This document shows positions 42,276 to 49,944 of a stretch of DNA of 64,000 nt, piece by piece. The notes beneath the pieces are model-generated. The model did not search any database, was not told where the DNA came from, and saw only the letters and a program-made list of their open reading frames with translations. Source of the stretch: Sphingomonas sp. PP-F2F-A104-K0414 (lineage in GTDB: Bacteria; Pseudomonadota; Alphaproteobacteria; Sphingomonadales; Sphingomonadaceae); the NCBI RefSeq assembly GCF_004340945.1, contig NZ_SLYD01000002.1, positions 310,001 to 374,000 of the forward strand, in the 5' to 3' direction. The position numbers were made by a program, and so were the translations under genes. Each line of letters starts with the position of its first letter. Positions within the stretch are counted from its first letter, which is position 1.

Positions 42276-42758
42276 ATGATTCACCCCGCGATACCCGCCA
42301 CCCTGCTCGCGCTCGCGGGCCCCTTTGCTGTGGCATTGCGCGATGTACCGTCGTCCGGCCTGTCTTCGGGATTCGAACTGGACGGCACGCAGGTCGCGCA
42401 GGTCTCGATTCACGAACGCATCATCATCCGTGTGCCCCGGATGAGCCGAGCCCCCGTCCGTACCTACGCGCCGCCGACCGAATGGAAGGAGCATAAGGGT
42501 CCAAAATGCATCGCGGTCGATGAAATTGCTGGTGCGATGCTCAACAAGGACGGCGCGGTCGACCTGGTGATGGACGATACGACGCGGCTGCGCGCGCGGC
42601 TCGATGGCGACTGCAAGCCGCTCGATTATTATTCAGGGTTCTATCTGCGGCCGGGCGCGGACGGGATGATCTGCAAGGGCCGTGACGCGATCCGCATGCG
42701 ATCGGGTTCACGCTGCGAGATCGAAGGGTTCAAGAGCTTGCGGGCGAAGAAGAAGTAG
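42276..42758 (+). CDS. Hypothetical secreted protein, 160 residues
   Basis: The N-terminus (MIHPAIPATLLALAGPFAVA) looks like a signal peptide, with cleavage after about residue 20. The mature part has a basic linker (RVPRMSRAPVRTYAPPTEWK), then a compact region with KCIAVDEIAGAMLNKDGAVD, LRARLDGDCKPLDYYSGFYL and ICKGRDAIRMRSGSRCEIEG. Four cysteines could form two disulphides, as expected for a periplasmic protein. No function is known to me. It is divergent from the FAD oxidoreductase gene and stands alone. Confidence 0.72.
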   Translation: MIHPAIPATLLALAGPFAVALRDVPSSGLSSGFELDGTQVAQVSIHERIIIRVPRMSRAPVRTYAPPTEWKEHKGPKCIAVDEIAGAMLNKDGAVDLVMDDTTRLRARLDGDCKPLDYYSGFYLRPGADGMICKGRDAIRMRSGSRCEIEGFKSLRAKKK

Positions 42759-43130
42759 GTCGGTCGCTTCGGAACGCGTACACTGCCTGTTCGAAAATCC
42801 TGTTTCGGTTCGACGAGCGCCCGCACCCTACAACCACCTCCCCGGCGAAGGCCGGGGTCCAGTTGGGTGACGTTGCCAACTCTGCGCTACCGTTCGTTAC
42901 TGCGACCTTTCCAACTGGACCCCGGCCTTCGCCGGGGAGGTGCGTCTGGTGAATTCACGCATACGCACCGCGTTCAAGCTATGTGAATGCAGCAGGTAAT
43001 TGACGTTTACCCGCCCGCCGCCCCTTCCCACCCTCCATTCACCGCGTTTCCTTGACATTTGTCGCCAAATCGGCGAGCGCCGGAACGCTTGAGGGCAGTG
43101 CATTTCACCCTCTATTTACCGGACATTTGC
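42759..43130. other. Gap with a perfect palindromic repeat, upstream of the helicase gene
   Basis: These 370 bases hold the palindrome at 42835-42942 and, after it, an A+T-richer leader for the DEAD-box helicase gene. A TTGACA-like TTGACATTTG at 43053 could be a -35 element, about 75 bases before the helicase start. No gene was found. Confidence 0.5.
42835..42942. repeat. Perfect 32-base inverted repeat, GGCGAAGGCCGG family (copy 2)
   Basis: Arms at 42835-42866 and 42911-42942 are exact complements (CACCTCCCCGGCGAAGGCCG onward). The 44-base loop contains CGTTCGTTACTGCGACC, matching the loop of copy 1. Confidence 0.9.
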
Positions 43131-44837
43131 ATGAGTTTTGCCGATCTCGGCCTCTCCGACGAACTGCTGAAGGCAGTCACCGACTCCGGCTATACCGAGC
43201 CGACCCCGATCCAGGCCGGCGCGATCCCGTCCGTGCTGATGATGCGCGACATCATCGGTATCGCCCAGACGGGCACCGGCAAGACCGCGTCGTTCGTGCT
43301 GCCGATGATCGACATTCTCGCGCATGGCCGTAGCCGCGCGCGGATGCCGCGCTCGCTGATCCTCGAACCGACGCGCGAACTCGCCGCGCAGGTGGCGGAG
43401 AATTTCGAGAAATACGGCGTCAATTCGAACCTCTCGATGGCGCTGCTGATCGGTGGCGTCTCGATGGGCGACCAGCTCGCCGCGCTCGAGAAGGGCGTGG
43501 ACGTGCTGATCGCGACGCCAGGCCGGCTGATGGACCTGTTCGGGCGCGGCAAGATCATGCTCAACGGCTGTTCGATGCTGGTGATCGACGAGGCGGACCG
43601 GATGCTCGACATGGGCTTCATCCCCGACATCGAGGAAATCTGCACCAAGCTGCCGAAGCAGCGCCAGACGCTGTTGTTTTCGGCGACGATGCCTCCGCCG
43701 ATCAAGAAGCTGGCGGACAAGTTCCTGACCAATCCCAAGACGATCGAGGTGTCGCGCCCGGCGTCGACCAACCTCAACATCAAGCAGTATCTGGTGCCGG
43801 TGCCGAGCCAGACCGCCAAGCGCGATACGCTGCGCCGCATTCTCGCGCAGGAAGAGGTGACCAACGCGATCATCTTCTGCAACCGCAAGACGACGGTGCG
43901 CGACCTGAACAAGGTGCTGAAGCAGGCGGGCTACAAGTCGGGCGAGATCCATGGCGACATGGAACAGCCGCAGCGGCTGGCCGAACTCGAGCTGTTCAAG
44001 ACCGGCGCGGTGACGATCCTCGTTGCGTCGGACGTCGCGGCGCGCGGGCTCGACATCAAGGGCGTGTCGACGGTGTTCAACTATGACGCGCCGTGGCATC
44101 CGGACGACTATGTCCACCGGATCGGCCGCACCGGTCGCGCTGGAGCGACGGGGACGGCGTACACATTCGTCGCGCCGGACGATGCCGAGAATATCGTCAA
44201 TATCGAGAAACTTACCGGGCAGACGATCGAACGGCTGAAAGTTGCCGAGCCGAAGACGGCGCCGGTTGCTGCTGCGACCGAAGACGATGGCACGGCGCGG
44301 CGCGCACGGCCGCGTCGCGGCGCGCGGTCCGAGACGTTTACGCCGGTGCCGGTTGCGGCGGCTGCCGAGGAGTCGGATCGGCCCCGTACGCGGCGGGTGC
44401 CACGGGCGGATACGGTGGCCCCTGCGATCGTCGCCGAGGTGCTGGCTGCGGCCGAGCCGGTTGCGGCGGCCAAGCGTCCTCGCTGGGAGCGTACGCCGAT
44501 CGACGAGCCCGTGCCCGCGGTGAAGCCGCGCGTTGCGGAGCCGGCACGGGTCGACCCGGTGCAGGTCGAACCGGCGTATGTTGAACCGGTTCGCGCGGCA
44601 CCTGCGCGGACGGAGACGATGCGGACGGAGCCGGTGCGGACGGAGCCGGTGCGGTCGGAACCTCCTCGCTCGCAACCTGTTCGTTCGGAAGCGGCAAAGG
44701 TCGAGCCGCCACGGACGGAGCGCATTCCTGCGGATCCAACCGGTGGTCGCCGCCAACCGGTCGCCGATACGCCGGCGGATGGCTGGAACGGACCGTTCCC
44801 GAGCTTCCTGAATGCCGTGATCGGAGGATATGAATGA
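43131..44837 (+). CDS. DEAD-box ATP-dependent RNA helicase with periodic C-terminal tail
   Basis: This is a 568-residue RNA-remodelling helicase. The Q motif (FADLGLSDELLKAVTDSGYT, PTPIQ), Walker A AQTGTGKT (45-52), PTRELAAQ, DEAD in VIDEADRMLDMGF, SAT, the VASDVAARGLDIKG segment and HRIGRTGR are all present, with order and spacing of RhlE/DbpA-type enzymes. From about residue 375 the tail is low-complexity, ending in a Val-Arg-x-Glu-Pro pentapeptide array. The ATG giving MSFADLGLSDELL is preferred to one 24 codons earlier. Cold or ribosome-assembly roles are usual for the family. The stop overlaps the thioredoxin-like gene (ATGA). Confidence 0.94.
   Translation: MSFADLGLSDELLKAVTDSGYTEPTPIQAGAIPSVLMMRDIIGIAQTGTGKTASFVLPMIDILAHGRSRARMPRSLILEPTRELAAQVAENFEKYGVNSNLSMALLIGGVSMGDQLAALEKGVDVLIATPGRLMDLFGRGKIMLNGCSMLVIDEADRMLDMGFIPDIEEICTKLPKQRQTLLFSATMPPPIKKLADKFLTNPKTIEVSRPASTNLNIKQYLVPVPSQTAKRDTLRRILAQEEVTNAIIFCNRKTTVRDLNKVLKQAGYKSGEIHGDMEQPQRLAELELFKTGAVTILVASDVAARGLDIKGVSTVFNYDAPWHPDDYVHRIGRTGRAGATGTAYTFVAPDDAENIVNIEKLTGQTIERLKVAEPKTAPVAAATEDDGTARRARPRRGARSETFTPVPVAAAAEESDRPRTRRVPRADTVAPAIVAEVLAAAEPVAAAKRPRWERTPIDEPVPAVKPRVAEPARVDPVQVEPAYVEPVRAAPARTETMRTEPVRTEPVRSEPPRSQPVRSEAAKVEPPRTERIPADPTGGRRQPVADTPADGWNGPFPSFLNAVIGGYE
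44619..44663 (+). repeat. 15-base tandem coding repeat in the helicase tail
   Basis: Three consecutive 15-base units (GTGCGGACGGAGCCG type) encode Val/Met-Arg-Thr/Ser-Glu-Pro; related imperfect units surround them on both sides. Such arrays change length by slippage. Confidence 0.75.
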
Positions 44838-45361
44838 TGTCGATGCGCCGTCTTGCCGCGCTTGCCTTGCTCGCGACTGCCGTGGCCGCCCCCGCTGCGC
44901 CCCGCGCCAAAGTCGTCGCGCCGCACGTCAACACCACGAGCTTCGACAAGCTGCCACAGCCCTTGCCGCTGCCGTATGACGAGGCGGCCAATGCCAATGC
45001 GCAGGTTGCGGCGGCGCGGGCGCGCGCGCTGAAGACGCACAAGCGGTTGCTGATCGATCTCGGCGGCAACTGGTGCCTCGACTGCCGTCTGCTCGCGGGG
45101 ACGATCGACCTGCCGGAGATGAAGCGCTTCGTCGACAGCAAGTTCGTGGTGGTGACGGTCGATATCGGCCGCTTCGACAAGAACGGGCAGATCGCGGCGG
45201 GTTACGGCATCAAGGGGCGGCTCAAGGGCGTGCCGGCGGTGCTGGTGGTCGATCCGCGGAGCAACCGGTTGCTGAACGCAGGGCATGAGACCGAGCTGGC
45301 GGATGCGCGGTCGATGGGGCCGCAGGCGCTCGCCGACTGGCTGGCGAAGTGGGCGGCCTGA
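44834..45361 (+). CDS. Exported thioredoxin-like protein
   Basis: A 175-residue protein with a signal peptide (MRRLAALALLATAVAAPAA) is followed by a thioredoxin fold. LLIDLGGNWCLDCRLL carries the active pair C81/C84 (CLDC rather than CGPC). VVVTVDIGRFDKNGQIAAGY and KGVPAVLVVDP, with the cis-proline, complete the fold. It probably acts in the periplasm in thiol reduction or disulphide isomerisation. Two adjacent ATGs (44834 and 44837) are possible starts; the first overlaps the helicase stop. Partner proteins are unknown. Confidence 0.84.
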   Translation: MMSMRRLAALALLATAVAAPAAPRAKVVAPHVNTTSFDKLPQPLPLPYDEAANANAQVAAARARALKTHKRLLIDLGGNWCLDCRLLAGTIDLPEMKRFVDSKFVVVTVDIGRFDKNGQIAAGYGIKGRLKGVPAVLVVDPRSNRLLNAGHETELADARSMGPQALADWLAKWAA

Positions 45362-45464
45362 TCGTGAGTTTTTGAGGGCGTTTCGGTATTGGGCATTTCG
45401 CTAGTCTGAGGCGGGCGATGGGGCTCGTCCGCTCCGCTACTCGCCCTGTTTGGCTTGCCCTCAC

Positions 45465-45512
45465 CTATCGCCGCCTTCGGCGTCTCTCCCTCTCCCCGAT
45501 GGGAGAGGGAAC
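45465..45512. repeat. CTCTCCC-GATG-GGGAGAG hairpin repeat (copy 1)
   Basis: CACCTATCGCCGCCTTCGGC then TCTCTCCCTCTCCCCGATGG, closing with GAGAGGG. Copy 2 begins at 45797 with the same left flank. Confidence 0.65.
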
Positions 45513-45707
45513 CGGTCCGAGGCGGCTTTACCGTGCGAGCTTTCGCTGGCGGTCGATGCTCGTTCGACACTCTCCTCGCCCTTGCGAAGCGGTCCAGCGC
45601 GCGTCTCTTGCTTGTAAAGTCTGAGATCCGTCGTCCGCCATTTGGTCGCGGCATGAACCGGCTCTCTATGAAACCGATTCATGCCGCTCCGTTCGCTCCA
45701 ACCCTCG

Positions 45708-45791
45708 CCGTCATCCTGACGAAAGTCAGGACCCAGAGCCATGGAGGTTAACCCCTGGTATCCTGGGTCCTGACTTTCGTCAGGATGACGG
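45708..45791. repeat. 29-base perfect inverted repeat, CGTCATCCTGACG family (copy 1)
   Basis: Arms 45708-45736 and 45763-45791 (CCGTCATCCTGACGAAAGTC, then AGGACCCAG) are exact complements. Each arm contains its own small CCTGAC-GAAA-GTCAGG hairpin. Confidence 0.9.
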
Positions 45792-45796
45792 CCGGC

Positions 45797-45852
45797 GCGT
45801 GCCCTCACCTATCGCCGCATTCGCGTCTCTCCCTCTCCCGATGGGAGAGGGA
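45797..45852. repeat. CTCTCCC-GATG-GGGAGAG hairpin repeat (copy 2)
   Basis: This repeats the 45465 element with a few changes (CACCTATCGCCGCATTCGCG, then CTCTCCCTCTCCCGATGGGA). Confidence 0.65.
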
Positions 45853-46066
45853 AGGGGATCGCGGCCACTTGGCCGTGGGAAGGGTGAGGGCAAGGTTTGT
45901 GGGGCCATTGTGCCAGTCGTGTTCGTGATCCGACCCTCTTTCTAGCCAGTGCGAGTCCGACGCCCCCTGCCCGTGTAATGTCGATCCGGTGCGCACCATT
46001 GGGCTGCGACCGTAAACGGTCCTGCCAGGAAGCCGATCTCGACACGCTGTGCGGGCCCAACCCCCA

Positions 46067-46150
46067 CCGTCATCCTGACGAAAGTCAGGACCCAGAGCCA
46101 CGGGCGTTAACTCCTGGTATCCTGGGTCCTGACTTTCGTCAGGATGACGG
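46067..46150. repeat. 29-base perfect inverted repeat, CGTCATCCTGACG family (copy 2)
   Basis: Arms 46067-46095 and 46122-46150 are identical to those of copy 1; only the loop differs slightly. Confidence 0.9.
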
Positions 46151-46178
46151 GTTGGGTTGGCTGGTCACGCCCTCGCTC

Positions 46179-46793
46179 CTACGCGGCGACCGCGATCAGG
46201 GCGTCGTCCAGTGCTGCGGCGCGCAGGTATGCCGGGCGTTCGATCAGGCGCGCGGCATAGTCCGCGAACGCTTCGCGCTTCGGCAGCCAGCCGAACTGCA
46301 TGCCCCAGATGACCTGCGATCCGACATAGACGTCGGCGGCGGTGAAGCGGTCGCCGGCGATGTACGAGTGCGCTGCCACGGCCTGTTCAAGCACGTCGAT
46401 CACGCGGTCGAAGCTGCCATAGCCGATCATCCGTTGCTGCGCGGCATCGGGCACGACGCCGAGCGCGCGGTTGCCGGTGGCGGCTTCGACCGGGCCGGCG
46501 GCGTAGAAGAGCCAGCGATAGTAATCGGCGCGCTCCTCGTCGCGGGGGGCGAGGTCGGCGTCGGGGAACGCGTCGGCGAGGTACGCGCAGATCGCGGCGC
46601 ATTCGGTGACGGTCTTGTGGTTGTGGACGATCGCCGGGACCTTGGCCATCGGGTTGATCGACAGATACGGCTCGGCCTTCATCGCCGTGTCGTAGTCGAG
46701 GACGACGGTCTCATACTCGGCGTCGACCTCTTCGAGCATCCACCGCGCGATCCGGCCTCGCGACATCGGGTTGGTGTACAGGGTCAACGTCAT
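46179..46793 (-). CDS. Glutathione S-transferase family protein
   Basis: This 204-residue protein has an N-terminal thioredoxin-like domain (LTLYTNPMSRGRIARWMLEE, then INPMAKVPAIVHNHKTVTEC with the cis-proline VPAI and the glutathione-binding E-C/S pair). An all-helical C-terminal domain has AGDRFTAADVYVGSQ, the N-capping box of GSTs. Such enzymes conjugate glutathione to electrophiles or act as peroxidases. AAGGAG lies six bases before the ATG. It is a single gene between repeat-rich gaps. Confidence 0.9.
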   Translation of the reverse strand: MTLTLYTNPMSRGRIARWMLEEVDAEYETVVLDYDTAMKAEPYLSINPMAKVPAIVHNHKTVTECAAICAYLADAFPDADLAPRDEERADYYRWLFYAAGPVEAATGNRALGVVPDAAQQRMIGYGSFDRVIDVLEQAVAAHSYIAGDRFTAADVYVGSQVIWGMQFGWLPKREAFADYAARLIERPAYLRAAALDDALIAVAA

Positions 46794-46890
46794 GCGACTC
46801 TCCTTGAGAACGGATCGTGAACGATGGTCTCATGGGGAGTGGGTGCGGTCAAGGGTTACGCTGCGGACGTAGCAACGCCGCACCCTACGC

Positions 46891-46975
46891 CTGTCATCCT
46901 GGGCTCGACCCAGGATCCAGAGCCGCGACGCTCACCCGTCTTGGCTCTGGATCCTGACTTTCGTCAGGATGACGG
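46891..46975. repeat. CGTCATCCTGACG family palindrome (copy 3, diverged left arm)
   Basis: The right arm (to 46975) ends TTTCGTCAGGATGACGG as in copies 1 and 2. The left arm is altered to GTCATCCTGGGCTCGACCCA, itself a hairpin. It lies in the gap between two minus-strand genes. Confidence 0.75.
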
Positions 46976-46983
46976 CGGAGATG

Positions 46984-47853
46984 TTACACCAGCGCCTTGT
47001 CGAACAGCGCGAGCATGCGGGCCCAGGCCTTGTCCGCCTGGGCTGCGTTGTAGACCTTCGAGTCGGGCGGGCACCAGCCGTGCATCGTGCCGGCGTAGAC
47101 CTCGATCTCGGCGGGGAGCTTTGCGGCGGCAAACGCCTCGCGGATCGTGTCCTTTTCGGTGGGCGAGCGGGCCTCGTCGTTGGCGGCGATCGCGATCAGG
47201 TATCGGCCCTTCATCTGCGGGATCAGGAGATGCGGGCTGTCGGGCTTGTCGGTGACGAAGCCGCCGCCGTGGAACGTTGCGCCTGCTCGGATGCGGTTCG
47301 CGACGGCTGCGGCGGTGCGCATCACCATCGGACCGCCCATGCAATAGCCGGTGGTGGCCATGCCGCGTTTGCGATCGACCTGCGATTGCGCGTCGATAAA
47401 GGCGGTGAAGGCCTTCGCGTCGCGAACCGTGCTTTCCGAACTGAGCGCATCGCGGAACGGCGCGATACGGGCGCGGACGTCGGGCTGGTCGTAGGATTCG
47501 CCCGGCTTCAGGAACGGTGCCTTAGTCGAGCGGTAGAACTGGTTGACGACGAGCACCGCATACCCCGATTGCGCGAGCCGATCGGCCATCTGGCGGAAGG
47601 CGGGGCGCAGGCCCATGATGTCGGGCCAGACCAGCACGCCGGGATGCTTGCCGGTGGCGGGCGCGACGAAATAGGCGTCGGCCTTGCCGTCGGGCGTGGT
47701 GATCGTGACGTCGCGGCCCTTGATGACGGCGGCGTTCGCGGGGGCGGGCAGCAGCATCGTCAGGCCCATCGCGCCGGTCATGACGCCGAACTGGCGGCGC
47801 GAGACGCCGGCCAGATACGCTTCGTTATCGTCTGCGGTATGCTCGTCGCACAT
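46984..47853 (-). CDS. Tat-exported dienelactone hydrolase family protein
   Basis: This 289-residue alpha/beta hydrolase has a twin-arginine signal (SRRQFGVMTGAMGLTMLLPA, cleavage near residue 41). The catalytic triad of the dienelactone hydrolase family is visible: C171 in GYCMGG, D226 in AANDEARS and H258 in MHGW. The nucleophile is cysteine, as in carboxymethylenebutenolidase. Members act on lactones, esters or carboxymethylenebutenolides. It lies 34 bases downstream of the MBL-fold gene on the same strand. The longer upstream frame is antisense to that gene; the ATG at 47853 begins MCDEHTADD. Confidence 0.89.
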   Translation of the reverse strand: MCDEHTADDNEAYLAGVSRRQFGVMTGAMGLTMLLPAPANAAVIKGRDVTITTPDGKADAYFVAPATGKHPGVLVWPDIMGLRPAFRQMADRLAQSGYAVLVVNQFYRSTKAPFLKPGESYDQPDVRARIAPFRDALSSESTVRDAKAFTAFIDAQSQVDRKRGMATTGYCMGGPMVMRTAAAVANRIRAGATFHGGGFVTDKPDSPHLLIPQMKGRYLIAIAANDEARSPTEKDTIREAFAAAKLPAEIEVYAGTMHGWCPPDSKVYNAAQADKAWARMLALFDKALV

Positions 47854-47887
47854 GGGGCTATCCTCTTGAATTTGGCCGCATGCTAAC

Positions 47888-48952
47888 TCAGGCCGCGCGC
47901 CACCACCATACGCCATCTTCCGTGTCGCGGGTCGCTCGGCCTTCGACTTCGAGGCGGCGGAGATGCGCGAGTGCCTCGCCGGTCGCCATGCCAAGGACGT
48001 CGGGACCGATCGCGCGCCGGAACAGCCGGCCGAAACAGTCGACCGCGCGGCGGGGCTCGGCGAGGAAGACGGCGAGTTCGTCGAGCCGTTCGCGGTGTTC
48101 GCGGTCCATGGCGTCGAGGCGGGTGTGGAGGCCGGTGAACGGGTCACCGTGGCCGGGCAGGACGAGCAGGTCCTTCGGCAGCGTCTTCAGCTTGGCGATC
48201 GAGGCGAACCATTCGCCCAGCGGATCGGCGCCCGGTTCGGTGACGCTGAGCGAGACGTTGGGGCTGATGCGCGGGAGGACTTGGTCGCCGGCGATGAGGA
48301 TGTCGCCGGCTTCGTCGTACAGGCACGCGTGCTCGGGGGAGTGGCCGGAGCCGGTTACCACGCGCCAGTCGCGCTCGCCGATCGTGAGAGTGTCGCCGTC
48401 TTCGATGCGCGTGTAGCTGAGCGGGAGCGGCGTGATGATCTTTCGGAAGCCGGCCCAGCCCTTGGCGGTGGCGTGGTCGATCTGTGCGGCGTCCCAGCCT
48501 GCGCCGCGCCAGAAGGCGAGCATTTCTTGGGGGACGGAGTCGCGGGCGTCGGCGGCTAGCATGCGCGCGGTCAGCCACTCGGCGCGGGTCATGATGAGGG
48601 GGGCGGCATGGTGGTCGCACATCCAGCCGGCGAGGCCGATATGGTCTGGGTGGAAGTGTGTGCCGATCATTTTCGTGATGCGGGTGTTGGCTTTGGGGCC
48701 TTTGAAGATGGCCTTCCAGGCGTCGCGGGCCTCGGCGGTGTTCATGCCGGTGTCGATCAGCGCTTCGCCGTCGGTGTCGGCGAGGAGCCAGCAGTTTACA
48801 TGGCGCAAGGGGCCGGGGATGTGGAGGCATACCCAGTCTATGCCGGGGGCGACCTGCATCGTGCCGCCTACTTCAGGCTCTGCGCCACCAAACGGGTAGG
48901 TCAGGCCCTTGTAGCTGGTCGGCGCGAAATCGGTGTCGGGTGCGGTTGCCAT
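47888..48952 (-). CDS. MBL-fold metallo-hydrolase
   Basis: This 354-residue beta-lactamase-fold hydrolase has the zinc motif HFHPDH (99-104) in GTHFHPDHIG, preceded by ALIDTGM and followed by SPEHACLYD, ILIAGDQVLP and VLPGHGDP, completing the di-metal site. A C-terminal helical part (about 280-354) resembles the winged-helix tail of glyoxalase-II/LACTB2-like proteins that follow the MBL core. Its substrate is unknown, perhaps a thioester or lactone. It precedes the dienelactone hydrolase gene and is likely co-transcribed with it. Confidence 0.9.
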   Translation of the reverse strand: MATAPDTDFAPTSYKGLTYPFGGAEPEVGGTMQVAPGIDWVCLHIPGPLRHVNCWLLADTDGEALIDTGMNTAEARDAWKAIFKGPKANTRITKMIGTHFHPDHIGLAGWMCDHHAAPLIMTRAEWLTARMLAADARDSVPQEMLAFWRGAGWDAAQIDHATAKGWAGFRKIITPLPLSYTRIEDGDTLTIGERDWRVVTGSGHSPEHACLYDEAGDILIAGDQVLPRISPNVSLSVTEPGADPLGEWFASIAKLKTLPKDLLVLPGHGDPFTGLHTRLDAMDREHRERLDELAVFLAEPRRAVDCFGRLFRRAIGPDVLGMATGEALAHLRRLEVEGRATRDTEDGVWWWRAA

Positions 48953-49013
48953 CCGTTGCGGTTAGCAACTGGATGTGGCGGGAGATAGTGCTGGCGGGCG
49001 TGACGAACTACAC

Positions 49014-49097
49014 CCCGTCATCCTGACGAAATTCAGGATCCAGGATAATGTAGGGTGACGTTTTTGGCTCTGGGTCCTGACTTTCGTCAGGATGACG
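49014..49097. repeat. CGTCATCCTGACG family palindrome (copy 4)
   Basis: The left arm CCGTCATCCTGACGAAATTC has one change from the family; the right arm TCCTGACTTTCGTCAGGATG is intact. It lies between the MBL and TrcR genes. Confidence 0.8.
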
Positions 49098-49156
49098 ATC
49101 GGGGGGAGCGTGCGCCCCACCCCTGCCCCCTCCCGCTTGCGGGAGGGAAAGTGAGG

Positions 49157-49834
49157 TCAGCGCTTGAAGGGGTCGTCGAAGAGCGGCTTGACGGGGAGGA
49201 CGCCGCCGTCTGCCACGAACTGGGCGTCCGCGGCCGCCTGGGTGCGCTCTGCGCGGAGCTGCTGGAGGAGCACTTCGCGGTCGCCTTCGAGGCGCGTGTC
49301 GGTCGGCGCTTCCATGCCGGCTGCCTTCGCCGCCTTCGCCACCGCGGCGTCGAGTTCGCGCTGCGAGGTCAGGCCGAGCGTGACCGGGTCCTTCGGCGTG
49401 ATGTTGGCGATGTTCCAGTGGCTGCGGTCGCGGATCGCGGCGATCGTCGTGCGCGTGGTGCCGATCAGCAGCGAGATCGCGCCGTCGGTGATCTCCGGGT
49501 GGTTGCGGATGATCCACGAGATGCCGTCGGGCTTGTCCTGGCGCTTCGAGACCGGCGTATAGCGCGGGCCCTTGGTGCGGCGGACCTGCTCGGGGCCCTT
49601 GATCATCTTGAGCTGGTAATCGGGATCGGCGGCACCCTTGTCGATCTCTTCCTGCGTCACTTCATGGGCGCGCACGGGATCGCGACCGGTGAGCTTGGTC
49701 GAGGTCGTGTCGTCGGCGATCGCCTGGATCTCGAGGATGTGCAGGCCGCAGAAGTCCGCGATCTGCTCGAAGCTGAGCGCGGTATTGTCGACCATCCAGG
49801 CGGCGGTCGCGTGGGGCATGAGCGGCTGGGCCAC
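49157..49834 (-). CDS. trcR: Cell-cycle transcriptional regulator TrcR (DUF1013)
   Basis: This 225-residue protein matches the DUF1013 family, named TrcR in alphaproteobacteria: MPHATAAWMVDNTALSFEQI followed by ADFCGLHILEIQAIADD at the N-terminus, PEITDGAISLLIGTTRTTIA with RSHWNIANI in the middle, and a charged C-terminal helix. It is a small helical DNA-binding protein tied to alphaproteobacterial cell-cycle control. GTG at 49832-49834 is the likely start, though the ATG at 49819 is possible; the frame runs further up through a hairpin. A T-tracted hairpin ends 14 bases before the start. Confidence 0.87.
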   Translation of the reverse strand: MAQPLMPHATAAWMVDNTALSFEQIADFCGLHILEIQAIADDTTSTKLTGRDPVRAHEVTQEEIDKGAADPDYQLKMIKGPEQVRRTKGPRYTPVSKRQDKPDGISWIIRNHPEITDGAISLLIGTTRTTIAAIRDRSHWNIANITPKDPVTLGLTSQRELDAAVAKAAKAAGMEAPTDTRLEGDREVLLQQLRAERTQAAADAQFVADGGVLPVKPLFDDPFKR

Positions 49835-49848
49835 GGCGGAAACTCCGT

Positions 49849-49883
49849 AAAAATAGAAAGGGCCGCCCCTTTCGGAGCGGCCT
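49849..49883 (-). terminator. Hairpin with T-run between the glycosyltransferase and trcR
   Basis: On the minus strand GGCCGCTCC-GAAA-GGGGCGGCC is followed by CTTTCTATTTTT. It may terminate the upstream glycosyltransferase operon, or act as an attenuator in the trcR leader, since it is only about 15 bases from the trcR start. Confidence 0.65.
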
Positions 49884-49931
49884 GACATGAGAGAGACTTA
49901 GTGCGCGTGGGGGCAACAGGCAAGCACGCAA

Positions 49932-49936
49932 GATTC
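49932..49936. promoter_or_regulatory. GANTC (CcrM) site upstream of trcR
   Basis: GATTC lies about 100 bases upstream of trcR, inside the 3' end of the glycosyltransferase region. CcrM methylates GANTC, and GcrA-regulated promoters use it. One site in a G+C-rich genome is suggestive only. Confidence 0.25.
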
Positions 49937-49944
49937 TGGCAAGC

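Larger units (their letters stand above)
45362..46178. other. 817-base gene-free region packed with palindromic repeats
   Basis: This is the longest gene-free stretch of the window. It contains two copies of a perfect 29-base inverted repeat (45708-45791, 46067-46150), two copies of a 50-base direct repeat ending in a CTCTCCC-GATG-GGGAGAG type hairpin (45465, 45797), and a hairpin GCGGCATGAA/TTCATGCCGC (about 45648-45687). Several short open frames exist on both strands, but they translate the repeats. No gene, RNA or promoter can be supported. Confidence 0.6.

Noticed and set aside
43116..44756. A 546-codon open frame opposite the DEAD-box helicase
   Set aside because: The helicase motifs are complete on the plus strand; the opposite frame is Arg-rich and featureless.
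45708..46150. Paired 29-base inverted repeats as ends of an insertion sequence
   Set aside because: No transposase gene lies between them, each palindrome is complete in itself, and further copies occur at 46891 and 49014.
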